Shown: positions 1 to 10,905, numbered from the stretch's first letter. The stretch is 64,000 bases of DNA from Mesorhizobium loti (GCA_002356515.1 AP017605.1:1302001-1366000), one strand, 5' to 3'. Numbers and translations are program-made. The notes: generated by a model from the sequence alone, not told the origin.

Positions 1-1594
1 CGGATGCCGCCTCGCGCTGCCTGGCCTGCTCCTCGCGCCGCTCGGCCAGCGCCTTGGTGACGGCGGGGCGACGGTCCCTGAGCGTGAAAATATCGGCGGC
101 CGTCTTGATCAGTCCGGCGTTGAAGAACGTATCGATGTTCTCCGCGCCAAGGCCTTCGATATCCAGGGCGCCGCGCGAGACGAAATGGCGCAATCTTTCC
201 ACGGCCTGTGCTGCGCAGATCAGCTCGCCGGTGCAGCGCCGGCGCGAATCTTCCTTGCCGGTCTTCTCGTTGATCTCGCGCGTCGCCGGCGAACCGCAGA
301 CCGGACAGCTATGCGGGAATTCGTAAGGCACGGCATCAGCCGGACGCTTGTCGATGACGACACTGACGATCTGCGGAATGACATCGCCTGCCCGCTGGAT
401 CACCACCGTGTCGCCGATGCGCACGTCGATGCTGTCGCGGATCGGCAGGCCGTTGCTGTCGAAACCCTTGATGTAATCCTCATTGTGCAGCGTGACGTTC
501 TCGACCACGACGCCGCCGACCGTGACGGGCGCAAGCCTTGCGACCGGCGCCAGCGTGCCGGTGCGACCGACCTGGATGTCGATCTTCTCTACCGTCGTCA
601 TGGCCTGCTCGGCCGGGAATTTGTGGGCGACGGCCCAGCGCGGCTCGCCGGTGACGAAACCCCAGCGGCGCTGCAGCTCCAGCTGGTCGACCTTGTAGAC
701 GACGCCATCTATGTCATAGCCAAGCGAGGAGCGTTGCTCCTCGATCCGATGGTAGTGCGCGACCAGTTCCTCGGCCGACTTCGCCCGCACCATCAACGGG
801 CTGATCTTGAACCCCCAATCCGCAAATTTCTGCACCGATTCGTACTGGGTCGGCGCCGGATCCGCGGTCGTGAAGCCCCAGGCATAGGCGAAGAATTTAA
901 GGTTGCGGCTGGCGGTAACGGAGGCGTCCTTCTGGCGCAGCGATCCGGCCGCCGTGTTGCGCGGATTGACGTAATCCTGACCGCCGGCCGCGGCCGAGCG
1001 CTGCTTCAGCGCCTCGAACTCCGCATAGGTCATGTAGACCTCGCCGCGGATCTCGATGGTCTCGGGCCAGCCCGATCCTTTCAGCTTGGCGGGAATGTCG
1101 GCGATGGTCCTGAGGTTCGCGGTGATGTCCTCACCGACCGCGCCGTCGCCGCGCGTCGCGCCCTGCACGAACACGCCGTTCTCATAGCGCAGCGATGCCG
1201 ACAGCCCGTCGATCTTCGGCTCGGCGGTGAAGGCGATATCGAGGTCCTTGTCGCGGTCGAAGAAGCGCCGGCCGCGCTCGATGAAATCGGTGACATCCTC
1301 GTCGGTATAAGCCTTGGCGAGGCTGAGCATCGGCACGGCATGGCGCACCTTGGCGAAACCCTCGGCAGGCGGCGCGCCGACCCTGCGTGATGGCGAATCC
1401 TCGCGCACCAGATCGGGAAAACGCTCCTCGATGGCAAGGTTGCGCCGCGTCAGCGCATCATAGGCGGCGTCCGAGATTATCGGCGCGTCCTCGGCATGGT
1501 AGCGCCGATCGTGCTCGGCGATCTGCTCCGCAAGGCGCTTCAGCTCGGCTTCAGCCTCGCTTTCGCTGAGCGAATCGACAGGTTTTTCAGCCAT
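1..1594 (-). CDS. ligA: NAD-dependent DNA ligase LigA (3' part outside window)
   Basis: LigA seals nicks in duplex DNA using NAD+, in replication and repair. The reading frame is open from ATG at 1594 ([18 protein letters not shown]) to the window edge, about 531 residues; the C-terminal helix-hairpin-helix and BRCT parts lie outside. The N-terminal Ia domain has [17 protein letters not shown], the adenylation motif is AEPKIDG with catalytic lysine at about residue 127, and the zinc-finger cysteines are seen in CPVCGSP and further on in RRCTGELIC. It is the last visible gene of the minus-strand block, about 150 bp after recN. The gap to recN contains a short palindromic repeat, so it may have its own promoter. 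Identity is certain. Confidence 0.97.
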   Translation of the reverse strand, partial: MAEKPVDSLSESEAEAELKRLAEQIAEHDRRYHAEDAPIISDAAYDALTRRNLAIEERFPDLVREDSPSRRVGAPPAEGFAKVRHAVPMLSLAKAYTDEDVTDFIERGRRFFDRDKDLDIAFTAEPKIDGLSASLRYENGVFVQGATRGDGAVGEDITANLRTIADIPAKLKGSGWPETIEIRGEVYMTYAEFEALKQRSAAAGGQDYVNPRNTAAGSLRQKDASVTASRNLKFFAYAWGFTTADPAPTQYESVQKFADWGFKISPLMVRAKSAEELVAHYHRIEEQRSSLGYDIDGVVYKVDQLELQRRWGFVTGEPRWAVAHKFPAEQAMTTVEKIDIQVGRTGTLAPVARLAPVTVGGVVVENVTLHNEDYIKGFDSNGLPIRDSIDVRIGDTVVIQRAGDVIPQIVSVVIDKRPADAVPYEFPHSCPVCGSPATREINEKTGKEDSRRRCTGELICAAQAVERLRHFVSRGALDIEGLGAENIDTFFNAGLIKTAADIFTLRDRRPAVTKALAERREEQARQREAAS

Positions 1595-1630
1595 GCTTTT
1601 CTCCCCCGAACGGTGGCGCGCCACAATAGA

Positions 1631-1673
1631 GCATGATCCCGAAAAGTGGGAACCGGTTTTCAGAAAAGATCAT
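1631..1673. repeat. Short palindromic interspersed repeat, copy A
   Basis: The element runs from GCATGATCCCGAAAAGTGGG to GATCAT. It has inverted ends (ATGATC and GATCAT) and inner GAAAA/TTTTC arms around an AACCGG centre. It lies between recN and ligA, upstream of ligA. Its layout (CATG-type end, AAAA, GTGG-like centre, TTTT, inverted end) resembles the elements at 4543, 38124 and 47354, but the sequence is clearly a different subfamily. Elements of this type are scattered between genes in many rhizobial genomes (general knowledge); a function cannot be read from the sequence. Confidence 0.6.
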
Positions 1674-1745
1674 TCCTGAACAGCAGGATGGAGCCATATC
1701 CTGACTCGCTGCCATATCCTAAATCGGCCATCACGCCGTATAGTC

Positions 1746-3419
1746 TCATGCCGCGTTTGTATTTTCGCGCAGCAGTCGCTCGGCGGCGGCGCGAGCCTCG
1801 TCGGTGATCGTTGCGCCGGCCAGCATGCGGGCGATCTCTTCCTGCCGCGCCGGCCTGTCCATCTCGGCAATGCCGGTCGCTACCCGGTCCGTGCTGCCCG
1901 ATTTGGAGATCAGGAAATGCGTCGCCGCGCGCGCCGCCACTTGCGGCGCATGGGTGACCGACAGCACTTGCACGCGCTTCGACAGCCGCGCCAGCCTTTG
2001 GCCGATCGCATCCGCCACGGCGCCACCGACACCGGTGTCGATTTCGTCGAAGACCAGCGTCGGCGCCGAGCCGCGATCGGCCAGCGCCACTTTCAGCGCC
2101 AAGAGGAAGCGCGACAGCTCGCCGCCGGACGCCACCTTCATCATCGGGCCGGGCCGCGTGCCGGGATTGGTGCGCACCCAGAACTCGATCTGGTCGATAC
2201 CCTCTTCCATGCGGCTCTCGGCCTCGCTCTTCATCTCGACGATGAAGGCGGCACGTTCGAGCTTGAGCGCCGGCAGTTCGGCCATCACGGCCTTGGTCAG
2301 GCCGACCGCCGCCGCGTGGCGGAGCGAAGACAGCTGTGCTGCGGCGATGTCATACGCCTCGCGTGCCGCGGCGGCCTGCTTTTCCAGCCCATGCAGACGC
2401 TCCTCGCCGGCGTCGAGATCGGCGAGATCGGCTACCATCGTGTCACGCAATTGGGCCAGATCGTCGACGGCGACGCTGTGTTTGCGCGACGCCGCGCGCA
2501 GCGAAAACAGCCGCTCCTCCGCCTTCTCCAGCCGCTGCGGGTCATACTCCGTTGCGCGAAGTGCCGCCTCGACACCCGATTGCGCCGCATCGAGCGACAG
2601 CATGGCTTCGTCCAGTGACTTGACCACATCCTCGAGCAGGCCGGGCGCCTCCGTCGCCTTGCGCTGCAGCCGTCTCAGCAGACTGGCGAGTTGCGGCAAG
2701 GGCGAAGATGGGCCGGACAGCACATCCTGCGCGTCGTGGATTTCGGACGCGATCTTTTCGGCGCGCATCATATGGGCGCGCAGTTCGGCAAGTTCCGTTT
2801 CCTCGCCAGGCTGCGGATCGAGCTTGGTGAGTTCCGCAACCGCGGCGCGCAAATAGTCGGCCTCGCGCGCGGCGGCCGCCACCTTGGCGCGGTGGCGCGT
2901 AAGCTCCTGCTCGCCGGCGCGCCAATGCCGCCAGGCCTCCCCGGTCGAGCGAACGGCGCCGAGATGGCCGCCGAAAGCGTCGAGCACGTCGCGGTGGGCG
3001 CCGGGGTCGACCAAGGCGCGCTCGTCGTGCTGGCCGTGGATCTCGACCAGCGCACGCCCGACATCGCGCATCAGGGTCACGCTGGATGGCTGGTCATTGA
3101 CGAACACGCGGGTGCGGCCGTCCGCCGTCTGCACGCGGCGCAGGATGATGTCGCCGTCATCCTCGATGGCGTTTTCGACAAGCAGCGCGCGCACCGGATG
3201 GTTGCGCGGCACATCGAACACGGCAATCACCTGGCCTTGCGCCGCGCCATGGCGCACCAAAGAGGCGTCGCCGCGCGCGCCAAGCGCCAGCGACAGGGCA
3301 TCGAGCAGGATGGATTTGCCGGCGCCGGTTTCGCCGGTCAGCACGGAAAGGCCCGGCTGGAAGTCGATATCCAGCTTCTCGATCAGGACGATATCGCGGA
3401 TCGACAGTCTGGAAAGCAT
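1746..3419 (-). CDS. recN: DNA repair protein RecN (SMC-like ATPase)
   Basis: RecN is an SMC-like ATPase that acts at double-strand breaks and helps hold broken ends together for recombination. With ATG at 3419 (MLSRLSIRDIVLIEKLD) the product is 557 residues, the usual family length; an upstream in-frame ATG at 3440 would add only seven residues (MPEVRVL) and is less likely. Walker A is GETGAGKS at residues 29-36. The central part is charged and coiled-coil-like. The C-terminal half has the ABC signature region VASGGELSRFLLALK and Walker B TLVFDEIDTGVGG. It lies between bamD and ligA on the same strand, with a 214-bp gap behind bamD in which I see no gene. Confidence 0.97.
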   Translation of the reverse strand: MLSRLSIRDIVLIEKLDIDFQPGLSVLTGETGAGKSILLDALSLALGARGDASLVRHGAAQGQVIAVFDVPRNHPVRALLVENAIEDDGDIILRRVQTADGRTRVFVNDQPSSVTLMRDVGRALVEIHGQHDERALVDPGAHRDVLDAFGGHLGAVRSTGEAWRHWRAGEQELTRHRAKVAAAAREADYLRAAVAELTKLDPQPGEETELAELRAHMMRAEKIASEIHDAQDVLSGPSSPLPQLASLLRRLQRKATEAPGLLEDVVKSLDEAMLSLDAAQSGVEAALRATEYDPQRLEKAEERLFSLRAASRKHSVAVDDLAQLRDTMVADLADLDAGEERLHGLEKQAAAAREAYDIAAAQLSSLRHAAAVGLTKAVMAELPALKLERAAFIVEMKSEAESRMEEGIDQIEFWVRTNPGTRPGPMMKVASGGELSRFLLALKVALADRGSAPTLVFDEIDTGVGGAVADAIGQRLARLSKRVQVLSVTHAPQVAARAATHFLISKSGSTDRVATGIAEMDRPARQEEIARMLAGATITDEARAAAERLLRENTNAA

Positions 3420-3633
3420 CAGAACCCGGACCTCAGGCAATTCCAGGAAACGTGCGGAGCGTTTTTCCCACCGGAATTGCGTAGAACAAAAAGTTGGGAC
3501 GGCTCAGCGCTTCAAATCACACTGAACCGCCGTGGAGCGGCACGCGACCAATCGGAGTCGCAGCGCCGCACTATCTTTTTGTTTCAGCATCGGATCAATC
3601 CGAAAAGCGCGCCGCTGCGACGCGCTTTACGGA

Positions 3634-4503
3634 TCAGGCGCCGGTGATCAGCTTCCCGGCCTTGGATATCCACGATCCGGCATTTTCGCGCGGCGCAAGC
3701 CCGTTGCTCTGCAGGAGCTTGTAGGAATCCTTGTACCATGAGCTGTCAGGATAGTTCGTGCCAAGCACCGCGGCGGCCGTCTGGGCCTCCGAGGTCAGCC
3801 CCAACGCGTAGTAGCTTTCGGTCAGGCGGGCCAACGCTTCCTCGACATGGCGTGTATTGGAATAGTTCTCCACCACGGTGCGGAAGCGCTTGACGGCGGC
3901 AATGTATTCGCGGCGCTCCAGATAGTAGCGGCCGATCTGCATTTCCTTGCCGGCGAGCTGATCGTTGGCGAAGCGGATCTTCTCCTTGGCGTCGTCGACA
4001 TATTCCGATGTCGGCCAGCGCGTGACCAGATCCTGCATCGTCTGCAGGGTCTGGCGCGCTTCCTTCTGGTCCTGCGTCACATCCTTGATCTGGCGATAGT
4101 AGCTCAGGCCGATAATGTACTGTGCGTAAGGCGCGTCATCGGTGGACGGATACAGCGCCAGATAGCGCTTGGCCGACGAGATCGCGTCGTCGTAGCTGCC
4201 CTTTCGATAGTCGGCGAACGCGCCCATCACCATCGATTTACGGGCCCATTCCGAATAGGGATGCTGGCGGTCGACGGCGTCGAACTTCTTGCTCGCCTCG
4301 TCCAGGCGGCCGGCATTCAAATTGGCGAGACCCTGATTGTAGAGAACGTCGGCGGGCTCGGTCTGGTCGACATAGGTCGACAGGTCGATGTCTTTCTCCG
4401 ACGACATGCAGGCCGACAGAAAGAGCGATGGAACAACCAGCGAAAGCGCCAGGATAACAGACCGCTGGCGCGCTTTCGATTGACCGGCTCGCTTGAAGAA
4501 CAT
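3634..4503 (-). CDS. bamD: Outer membrane assembly lipoprotein BamD (ComL)
   Basis: BamD is an essential lipoprotein of the BAM complex that inserts beta-barrel proteins into the outer membrane. The start at 4503 ([20 protein letters not shown]) gives 289 residues with a lipoprotein signal peptide ending in the lipobox LSAC, lipidated cysteine at about residue 32. The mature part is made of TPR-like helical repeats ([22 protein letters not shown], then [12 protein letters not shown] and so on). An in-frame extension to 4689 exists, but it crosses a repeat element and would bury the signal peptide, so I reject it. It lies between lpxC and recN, as in other rhizobia. Confidence 0.95.
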   Translation of the reverse strand: MFFKRAGQSKARQRSVILALSLVVPSLFLSACMSSEKDIDLSTYVDQTEPADVLYNQGLANLNAGRLDEASKKFDAVDRQHPYSEWARKSMVMGAFADYRKGSYDDAISSAKRYLALYPSTDDAPYAQYIIGLSYYRQIKDVTQDQKEARQTLQTMQDLVTRWPTSEYVDDAKEKIRFANDQLAGKEMQIGRYYLERREYIAAVKRFRTVVENYSNTRHVEEALARLTESYYALGLTSEAQTAAAVLGTNYPDSSWYKDSYKLLQSNGLAPRENAGSWISKAGKLITGA

Positions 4504-4542
4504 GATTGGATTGCGCCCTTTCGGCGTTATTTTAATGCCTCT

Positions 4543-4589
4543 TGCATGCTGTTGTCCCAAAACTGGTCCCCACTTTTGAGCGACATGCA
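4543..4589. repeat. Short palindromic interspersed repeat, copy B
   Basis: A 47-bp element bounded by TGCATG and CATGCA. The minus-strand reading is TGCATGTCGCTCAAAAGTGG, then a GGACCAG centre, then TTTTGGGACAACAGCATGCA. It matches the elements at 38124-38170 and 47354-47400 closely. It lies in the 264-bp gap between lpxC and bamD, about 40 bp upstream of the bamD start, so it would be in the bamD leader or promoter region. I see no gene in the rest of this gap (4504-4767). Confidence 0.75.
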
Positions 4590-4767
4590 CTAATCGACGG
4601 CAGCAGCCATAAACCATAACCGCCTTGCCCGGCAACGCTATCTCCGGGCAATCGCGCATTTTTGTGGCGGCGCGGCGGCACTGGAACATCCCTGTGATTT
4701 CGCCGGACGATGATGCATTCCTGCAACACTAAGGCATCGCGCCACAAAGTGCGAAAACGTTGCGAGT

Positions 4768-5718
4768 TCAGATCATCCAGGGTGCGTAGAGCGGCGCATT
4801 GACGGCGCTCATCTCCGCCGCGCGGCCACGCTCGCGGCGCGTCGTCTCGACAATCTCGAAGGCCGTGCGGTCCGACAGCAGGCGCCGCAGCGCGGCGGCA
4901 TTCATCCTGTGGCCGCCGCGATAGGAGCGGAAGCAGCCGATGAAGCGGGCTCCGGCCAGCGCCAGGTCGCCCATGGCGTCAAGCGTCTTGTGGCGTACGA
5001 ATTCGTTGGGATAGCGCAGGCCGCCCATATTGATGACGCGGTTGTCGTCACCGATCACCAGCGAATTTTCCAGCGAGGATCCCAGCGCATAGCCGGCGGC
5101 CCACAGCCGCTCGACATCCTTCATGAAGCCGAAGGTGCGAGCCCGCGCAATGTCGCGGCGGAAAATATCGGCATTGAGGTCGGAGGCAAACAGTTGGCGA
5201 CCGATGGCCGGGCTTTCGAAATCGATCTCGATCTCGAAACGGGTGCCGTCATAGGGCCTGAACTCCGCCCAGGAGGCACCGTTCTCGATACGGACCGGCT
5301 TGACGACCCTGATGTAGCGCCGCTTGACCGACAGCATCTCGATGCCTCCCTGATCGATGGCTTCCACGAAGGCCATGGCGCTGCCGTCGAGGATGGGAAC
5401 CTCGGAACCGTCGATCTCGATAACGACATTGTCGATCCCAAGCCCGAACAGGGCAGCCATGATGTGCTCGACCGTGGCGATGTGCTCGCCCGCGGGATCG
5501 CCAAGCATGGTGCACAGATCGGTGGCGCCGACCTCGGCAACCAGGGCGCGGAACTCGCGGCCCTGCCCGTCTCCGTTGACAAGCTGGAACACGATGCCGG
5601 TGTCGGCATCCGCGGGCAGGAAACTGATGGAAACTTCTTTGCCGCTGTGAACGCCGGTGCCGGTAAGCGACGCGCGCGTCTTCACTGTCGTCTGATAGTC
5701 GTGCAAGACAATCCCCAT
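4768..5718 (-). CDS. lpxC: UDP-3-O-acyl-N-acetylglucosamine deacetylase LpxC
   Basis: LpxC is the zinc deacetylase that catalyses the committed step of lipid A synthesis. The 316-residue product starts MGIVLHDYQTTVKTRASLTGTG. Expected zinc ligands are visible: His85 in TVEHIMAAL, and His243 and Asp247 in VRHKTLDAMGD; the catalytic histidine is His270 in YRGGHRMN. The C-terminus is about ten residues longer than in E. coli. It follows ftsZ in the same direction but is separated by 281 bp containing a strong hairpin, so it probably has its own promoter in that gap. Confidence 0.98.
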   Translation of the reverse strand: MGIVLHDYQTTVKTRASLTGTGVHSGKEVSISFLPADADTGIVFQLVNGDGQGREFRALVAEVGATDLCTMLGDPAGEHIATVEHIMAALFGLGIDNVVIEIDGSEVPILDGSAMAFVEAIDQGGIEMLSVKRRYIRVVKPVRIENGASWAEFRPYDGTRFEIEIDFESPAIGRQLFASDLNADIFRRDIARARTFGFMKDVERLWAAGYALGSSLENSLVIGDDNRVINMGGLRYPNEFVRHKTLDAMGDLALAGARFIGCFRSYRGGHRMNAAALRRLLSDRTAFEIVETTRRERGRAAEMSAVNAPLYAPWMI

Positions 5719-5935
5719 AAGCCCGAAATGCCTAGGTCCGCTTCTCCAGCCCGAGGGCGCGGCTCTTGTGAAAATCGGCAGGCAGGGTCACTTCCCCCGA
5801 AATCCCGGCACACCGACTATGGTAGGCAGCGAAGATAATGTTCCGGCAGGGAGACTCCAAATCACGGTTTCTTACCCTTTGTAACCGCAAGTCGGAGCGA
5901 GCTCGATATTGTAACCTTTTGATTTTGCAGCATTT

Positions 5936-5976
5936 AAAACGTTAACAGGCAAGCAATTCCTTGCTTGCCTGTTAAC
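5936..5976 (-). terminator. Perfect 16-bp stem hairpin after ftsZ
   Basis: GTTAACAGGCAAGCAA at 5941-5956 is an exact inverted repeat of 5961-5976 with a 4-base loop. On the minus strand it begins 24 bases after the ftsZ stop codon and is followed by GTTTTAAA, so it fits an intrinsic terminator. It would end the dcw transcript and separate it from lpxC. The stem is unusually long and perfect; the weak T run leaves some doubt, and it could instead stabilise the ftsZ mRNA 3' end. The rest of the 5719-5999 gap holds no gene. Confidence 0.75.
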
Positions 5977-5999
5977 AATTATTACAGTCCGTTAACCGC

Positions 6000-7679
6000 T
6001 CAGTTGGCCTGGCGGCGCAGGAACGCCGGAATCTCCAGCTGATCGTCGTCCTGAGTCGCCCTGGTCTGCGGCGTCAGGCGGCCCTGGTCATCCAGCTGGC
6101 CACGGCGCGGCGCGTAGAGCTGGGCGTCCTGGCTGGCGAGACGGCGCACTTCGGGGGCAGCCTGGCGCAGCTTCGGCTCGCGCGGTTGCGCCGGCTGCAG
6201 CCTTGCGGGCTCCTCCTCGCGGCGGGTCAGGCCGTTGGTCAGGCGCTTCAACAGGCCCATCGGTCCGCTGTTGTTCTCGTGGTCCACTGGGCGACTCTTG
6301 GCGTCGACCTCGGCCTTGACGACCGGCGGAAAGTCCTCGACGCGCGGCATGCGCTGCGGTGCCATCGCCACCGGCTGCTGGACCTCACGCAGCATTTCAC
6401 GCGGCTGCGGGGCCGGCTGCATCTGCTGGACGACCGGCTGCGGCATTGGCTGCTGTGGCGGCGCCTGGAAGATCTTGCTCTGCGGACGGAAATCATCCGC
6501 ATGAGCGACAGGAGCCGGACGAGCCTGCGCCATGGCGGCGGCGTTTGCCTCGGCGAGCTGGATGGCCTCGGCGACCGGATCCGCGGCACGCGGCTCATAG
6601 ACAGGCTGCTGGACCGGTGCCGGGCGGCTTTCCACCGCGGCCACGGCCGGACGGGCGACCGGCTTCTGCGGTGCCGTACGGATCGAGATCGGAGCAGCGG
6701 CGATTTCAGCCGCCGACTTGTCGATGCCGGTGGCAACCACCGAGACACGGATGACGCCTTCGAGTTCCTCGTCGAAGGTGGCGCCCAGGATGATGTTGGC
6801 GTCCTGGTCGACTTCCTCACGGATACGGGTCGCCGCTTCGTCGACTTCGAACAGGGTCAGGTCGCGGCCGCCGGTGATCGAGATCAGCAGGCCCTTGGCG
6901 CCCTTCATCGAGGTCTCGTCGAGCAGCGGGTTGGCGATCGCAGCCTCGGCGGCGGCCATTGCACGGCCCTCGCCCGAAGCCTCGCCGGTGCCCATCATCG
7001 CCTTGCCCATCTCGCGCATCACCGAACGCACGTCGGCGAAGTCGAGGTTGATCAGGCCTTCCTTGACCATCAGGTCGGTGATGCAGGCGACACCGGAATA
7101 GAGCACCTGGTCGGCCATGGCGAAGGCGTCGGCGAAGGTGGTCTTGTCATTGGCCAGCCGGAACAGGTTCTGGTTGGGGATGACGATCAGGGTATCGACG
7201 CATTTCTGCAGTTCCTCAATGCCCATGTCGGCCGTCTTCATGCGGCGCTGGCCTTCGAAGTGGAACGGCTTGGTGACGACGCCGACGGTGAGGATGCCCT
7301 TTTCGCGCGCGGCGCGGGCAACGACCGGAGCAGCACCGGTGCCGGTGCCGCCGCCCATGCCGGCGGTGACGAAGCACATATGGGTGTTGGACAGGTGGTC
7401 GATGATCTCGTCGATGCACTCTTCCGCCGCCGCACGGCCGACTTCCGGCTGCGATCCGGCACCGAGCCCCTCGGTGACATGCGCGCCGAGCTGGATCAGC
7501 CGGTCGGCCTTCGACATGGTCAGCGCCTGCGCGTCGGTGTTGGCCACGACGAACTCGACACCGCGCAGACCGGCGGTGATCATGTTGTTCACGGCGTTGC
7601 CGCCGCCGCCGCCGACACCGAACACGGTGATGCGCGGCTTAAGCTCGGTGATGTCCGGCTTCTGCAGATTGATGGTCAT
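6000..7679 (-). CDS. ftsZ: Cell division protein FtsZ
   Basis: FtsZ is the tubulin-like GTPase that forms the division ring. The 559-residue product has [13 protein letters not shown] near residues 21-33, the tubulin signature [11 protein letters not shown], and the extreme C-terminal peptide IPAFLRRQ that binds FtsA and other partners. Between the GTPase core (about 1-320) and that peptide lies a linker of roughly 220 residues rich in Pro, Gln and Ala (for example [18 protein letters not shown]). Such long linkers are typical of the main FtsZ of rhizobia and Caulobacter. It lies 66 bp after ftsA and is the last gene before the hairpin at 5936. Confidence 0.99.
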   Translation of the reverse strand: MTINLQKPDITELKPRITVFGVGGGGGNAVNNMITAGLRGVEFVVANTDAQALTMSKADRLIQLGAHVTEGLGAGSQPEVGRAAAEECIDEIIDHLSNTHMCFVTAGMGGGTGTGAAPVVARAAREKGILTVGVVTKPFHFEGQRRMKTADMGIEELQKCVDTLIVIPNQNLFRLANDKTTFADAFAMADQVLYSGVACITDLMVKEGLINLDFADVRSVMREMGKAMMGTGEASGEGRAMAAAEAAIANPLLDETSMKGAKGLLISITGGRDLTLFEVDEAATRIREEVDQDANIILGATFDEELEGVIRVSVVATGIDKSAAEIAAAPISIRTAPQKPVARPAVAAVESRPAPVQQPVYEPRAADPVAEAIQLAEANAAAMAQARPAPVAHADDFRPQSKIFQAPPQQPMPQPVVQQMQPAPQPREMLREVQQPVAMAPQRMPRVEDFPPVVKAEVDAKSRPVDHENNSGPMGLLKRLTNGLTRREEEPARLQPAQPREPKLRQAAPEVRRLASQDAQLYAPRRGQLDDQGRLTPQTRATQDDDQLEIPAFLRRQAN

Positions 7680-7745
7680 TGTCTCCGTCCTTTGCCTTTC
7701 ACGCCGCTTCGCCGCCGCGGCCGCCTATGGGGCTGTCCCCGTCAA

Positions 7746-9053
7746 TTAGAAACTGTCTCTCAACCACTGACTCATGCGATGCAGTTTTCCACCCGTTCCG
7801 GTCATCCTGAGACCGGAAATGCCTTTCGCCGGATGGCTCTCGAAACTCGCCATCTGCGGATAGATCAGAAGCCCGACGGCGGCCGAGAAGGCCGGCCCCT
7901 TCGCCGCTTCGGGCAGGCCGGCCACGCCGAGCGGGCGGCCGATGCGTACATTGCGTCCCAGGATGCGGCGCGCCGCTTCCGGCAGGCCGGCCAGTTGGCT
8001 GGCGCCGCCGGTGAGCACGACGCGCTTGCCGACCGCATTGCCGTAGCCGGACTTGTTCAGCCGGTCGCGCAACAATTCGAGCGTTTCGTCGATGCGGGCG
8101 CGCACGATGCGCGTCATCACCGAACGCGGTATCTGCAGCGGCACGTCGCCATCATCGCCGATCGGCTGAATCGAGACCAGGTCGCGGTCGTCGGCACTGC
8201 CCGGCAGCGCCGAACCATGCATCACCTTCAGCCGTTCGGCGGCATCGAGCGAGGTCGAGAGCCCCTTGGCCATATCCAGCGTGACGTGGTTGCCGCCAAT
8301 AGCGATGGCGTCGCCATGGACGAACTTGCCTTCCGAAAACACCGAGATGGTCGTCGTGCCGCCGCCCATGTCGATGCAGGCCGCACCCAGTTCCAGCTCG
8401 TCGTCGACCAGAGCCGCCAAGCCGCTGGCATAGGGCGTCGCCACCATGCGCTCGACCGACAGATGCGAACGGTTGATGGAAAGCTCCAGATTGCGCATCG
8501 GCGCCGCATCGCCCGTCAGCACATGCATATCGACGCCAAGCGCATCGCCGACCATGCCGCGCGGATCGCGCACGCCGCGTTCTGCATCGAGCGAGAAGCC
8601 GACGGGCAGCGAATGGATTACCTCGCGCTCGGCCTTGAGCGCCTGCTTGGCGCCGGCGCCGAGCACGCGCTTGATGTCGGCTTCATCCGCCTCGTGGCCG
8701 CCAAGATTGATGGTCGCAGAGAAGCTTTCGCTCTTCAGCCGGCCGGCGGTCATGTTGACGATCAGCGAATCGACCGTCAGCCCCGCCATGCGCTCGGCGG
8801 CATCGACGGACAGACGGATAGCATGTTCGGCCCGATCAAGATCGACGACCACGCCCGACTTCACGCCTTGCGACTTCTGATGGCCGATGCCGATCACCTG
8901 GATCCGATGCGAGCGGCCGCGCAAAAGCTTGCCGTCATCGTTCGGCTTGAGCTTGGCCACCATGCAGCAGACCTTGTTCGAGCCGACATCCAGCACCGTG
9001 AGGGTGCCGGACCGGCGCGACGAGGCATCGCCTGAACCGCCAAGCCAGCTCAT
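7746..9053 (-). CDS. ftsA: Cell division protein FtsA
   Basis: FtsA is the actin-fold ATPase that tethers FtsZ to the membrane. Start at 9053 ([36 protein letters not shown]) gives 435 residues. It overlaps the ftsQ stop by four bases (ATGA), which decides this start over a longer in-frame extension. Actin-fold motifs are TVLDVGSNKVCC (phosphate 1) and IDMGGGTTTISVF (phosphate 2). The C-terminus HRMSQWLRDSF looks like the amphipathic membrane-targeting helix. Order ftsQ-ftsA-ftsZ is conserved. Confidence 0.97.
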   Translation of the reverse strand: MSWLGGSGDASSRRSGTLTVLDVGSNKVCCMVAKLKPNDDGKLLRGRSHRIQVIGIGHQKSQGVKSGVVVDLDRAEHAIRLSVDAAERMAGLTVDSLIVNMTAGRLKSESFSATINLGGHEADEADIKRVLGAGAKQALKAEREVIHSLPVGFSLDAERGVRDPRGMVGDALGVDMHVLTGDAAPMRNLELSINRSHLSVERMVATPYASGLAALVDDELELGAACIDMGGGTTTISVFSEGKFVHGDAIAIGGNHVTLDMAKGLSTSLDAAERLKVMHGSALPGSADDRDLVSIQPIGDDGDVPLQIPRSVMTRIVRARIDETLELLRDRLNKSGYGNAVGKRVVLTGGASQLAGLPEAARRILGRNVRIGRPLGVAGLPEAAKGPAFSAAVGLLIYPQMASFESHPAKGISGLRMTGTGGKLHRMSQWLRDSF

Positions 9054-10012
9054 ATCTTCGTCTCCGACTTGCGCTTGAGGGTCTTCGGCTTCTCGTTGAG
9101 CGCGGCCTCGCGCTGCGTCGCCGCCTCTGGCGTCAATTCCACGACCAGCCGGTCTGTCAGACGCATGTCGACAGCGGCGATGTCGCGCGACAGCAAACCC
9201 TTGTCCTTGTCCATCTTGACCAGCTCGGCGAGCGCCTGGTCCTCTTCGTCCTCGGGCAGCTTGACGGTGATGCCGTTGTCCAGCTTCAGGTCCCATCGCC
9301 GATCGCCAACGCGGATATAGCCCTTGATCCGGCTCGCCAGGTCGGGATATTTTTCGACCTTGGCTAGGAAATCGGGCGCCTTGGCCGGCGCGCCGTCGCC
9401 GATCAGCAGCGGCAACATCACCTGCTTGCCGCCCGAGAACGGCGCGATGACGGCGCCATCCTTCTCGATAACCGAGAGATCATTGCCTTGCTGCCAGAGC
9501 GCGAAGGCCTCGCGCTCCTCGACGCGCACTTCCAGCGTGTGCGGATAGACCTTGCGCACCGCCGCCACCTCGATCCATGGCAGGCCGGAGATGCGCTCGC
9601 GTGCGGCCTCCGCGTCGAAGCCGATCAGCGAGGTCCAGCCGTCGAGCTCGAGCCTGTCGAGAATGTCGATCTCCGAGGTCTGGCGGTTGCCGACCACCTT
9701 GACCTGATCGACGGCAAAGCCGGTGCGGGCGGTGATGCTCTGGATGATGCCGTCGGCATGGCCGCCGAGATAGGCGCCATAGGCGCCGCTCGAAGCGAGC
9801 AGCACCGCCGACATCATCGCGGCGGAGAAGCGCGGCGCTTCGAATTCACCATCGCCCAGGCGCGCCAGGATGCGCACCGGGCGGCGAAGCACGCGCGGCA
9901 GCACGAAATGGTCAAACGACAATGACAGGCCGAACAGCGACGGTCCAGCCGCGCCCTTCCCCTTGCCTTGTCCCCATTTCAACGCAGACACGAAGCGTCC
10001 TCCACCATCCAA
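9050..10012 (-). CDS. ftsQ: Cell division protein FtsQ
   Basis: FtsQ is a bitopic divisome protein whose periplasmic part contacts FtsL/FtsB. The product is 320 residues from ATG at 10012, with a cytoplasmic arm, one membrane segment (about residues 85-105, [20 protein letters not shown]), a POTRA domain ([23 protein letters not shown]) and a beta domain. The start overlaps ddlB by 34 bases; GTG at 9991 (VSALKWGQG) is an alternative. Its end overlaps ftsA by ATGA. Confidence 0.95.
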   Translation of the reverse strand: MDGGGRFVSALKWGQGKGKGAAGPSLFGLSLSFDHFVLPRVLRRPVRILARLGDGEFEAPRFSAAMMSAVLLASSGAYGAYLGGHADGIIQSITARTGFAVDQVKVVGNRQTSEIDILDRLELDGWTSLIGFDAEAARERISGLPWIEVAAVRKVYPHTLEVRVEEREAFALWQQGNDLSVIEKDGAVIAPFSGGKQVMLPLLIGDGAPAKAPDFLAKVEKYPDLASRIKGYIRVGDRRWDLKLDNGITVKLPEDEEDQALAELVKMDKDKGLLSRDIAAVDMRLTDRLVVELTPEAATQREAALNEKPKTLKRKSETKI

Positions 10013-10905
10013 CTCAACAACTCACCAAACGAATGCCCGGCATGGGCAGCGATTTCAGGCACCAAAGACGTCGGCGTCATGCCCGGCTGAGTGTTGACCT
10101 CGAGCCATACAACCTCGCCATTTTCGGAGTGACGATCGTCATAACGGAAGTCCGACCGGGAAACGCCCCGACAGCCGACAGCTTGGTGAGCCTTGAGCGC
10201 CAGTGTCTGTATTTTTTGGTAAATATTCGGTGAAACTTTTGCGGGGCATTCGTGTTTTGATCCGCCCGCGACATATTTTGAATCGTAATCGTAGAAGGAA
10301 TGGCCGGTCGGAATTATCTCACACACGCCGAGCGCCACATCGCCCATGACGGCGCAGGTCAGCTCGCGCCCGTGGATGTAGCGCTCGACCATGACGGTAT
10401 CCCCATATTTCCACTCGGACGAGCCAACCACCTGCGGCGGGTGCGACTGCCCCTCCGACACGATGACGACACCGAAGCTCGACCCCTCATTGACCGGCTT
10501 GATCACATAGGGCGGCTTCATCGGGTGCTTGTTCTGGATGGCGAAGCGATTGGTGACCTTCGATTCGGCGACGGGAACGCCGACCGATTTGACGATCTTC
10601 TTCGCCTGCTCCTTGTTCATGGCGAGCGCCGAGGCGAGCACGCCGGAATGGGTGTAGGGAATACCGAGATATTCGAGAATGCCCTGAATGGTGCCGTCCT
10701 CGCCAAAAGGACCGTGCAGTGCATTGAAGGCAACGTCAGGCTTGAGCTCGGAGAGCACGGAGCCGACGTCGCGCCCGACATCGACGCGGGTGACCTGATA
10801 GCCCTCCTTCTCCAGCGCATCGGCACAGGCCTTTCCGGAAGACAAGGACACGGGCCGCTCGGACGAAAAACCTCCCAGCAGGACGGCCACATGCTTGCTT
10901 TTCAT
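9979..10905 (-). CDS. ddlB: D-alanine--D-alanine ligase
   Basis: Ddl joins two D-alanines with ATP to make the end of the peptidoglycan stem peptide. The 308-residue product has the ATP-grasp pattern: N-terminal [17 protein letters not shown], the loop [14 protein letters not shown], and the C-terminal magnesium/ATP site [18 protein letters not shown]. It opens the ddlB-ftsQ-ftsA-ftsZ group. The 446 bp upstream contain eight GANTC sites and large inverted repeats, so a separate cell-cycle-regulated promoter here is likely (inference). Confidence 0.97.
   Translation of the reverse strand: MKSKHVAVLLGGFSSERPVSLSSGKACADALEKEGYQVTRVDVGRDVGSVLSELKPDVAFNALHGPFGEDGTIQGILEYLGIPYTHSGVLASALAMNKEQAKKIVKSVGVPVAESKVTNRFAIQNKHPMKPPYVIKPVNEGSSFGVVIVSEGQSHPPQVVGSSEWKYGDTVMVERYIHGRELTCAVMGDVALGVCEIIPTGHSFYDYDSKYVAGGSKHECPAKVSPNIYQKIQTLALKAHQAVGCRGVSRSDFRYDDRHSENGEVVWLEVNTQPGMTPTSLVPEIAAHAGHSFGELLSWMVEDASCLR

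Noticed and set aside
6186..9035. 949-codon open frame on the plus strand
   Set aside because: It is antisense to ftsZ and ftsA, has no family motifs and crosses the gap between two clear genes; such frames are common in high-GC DNA.
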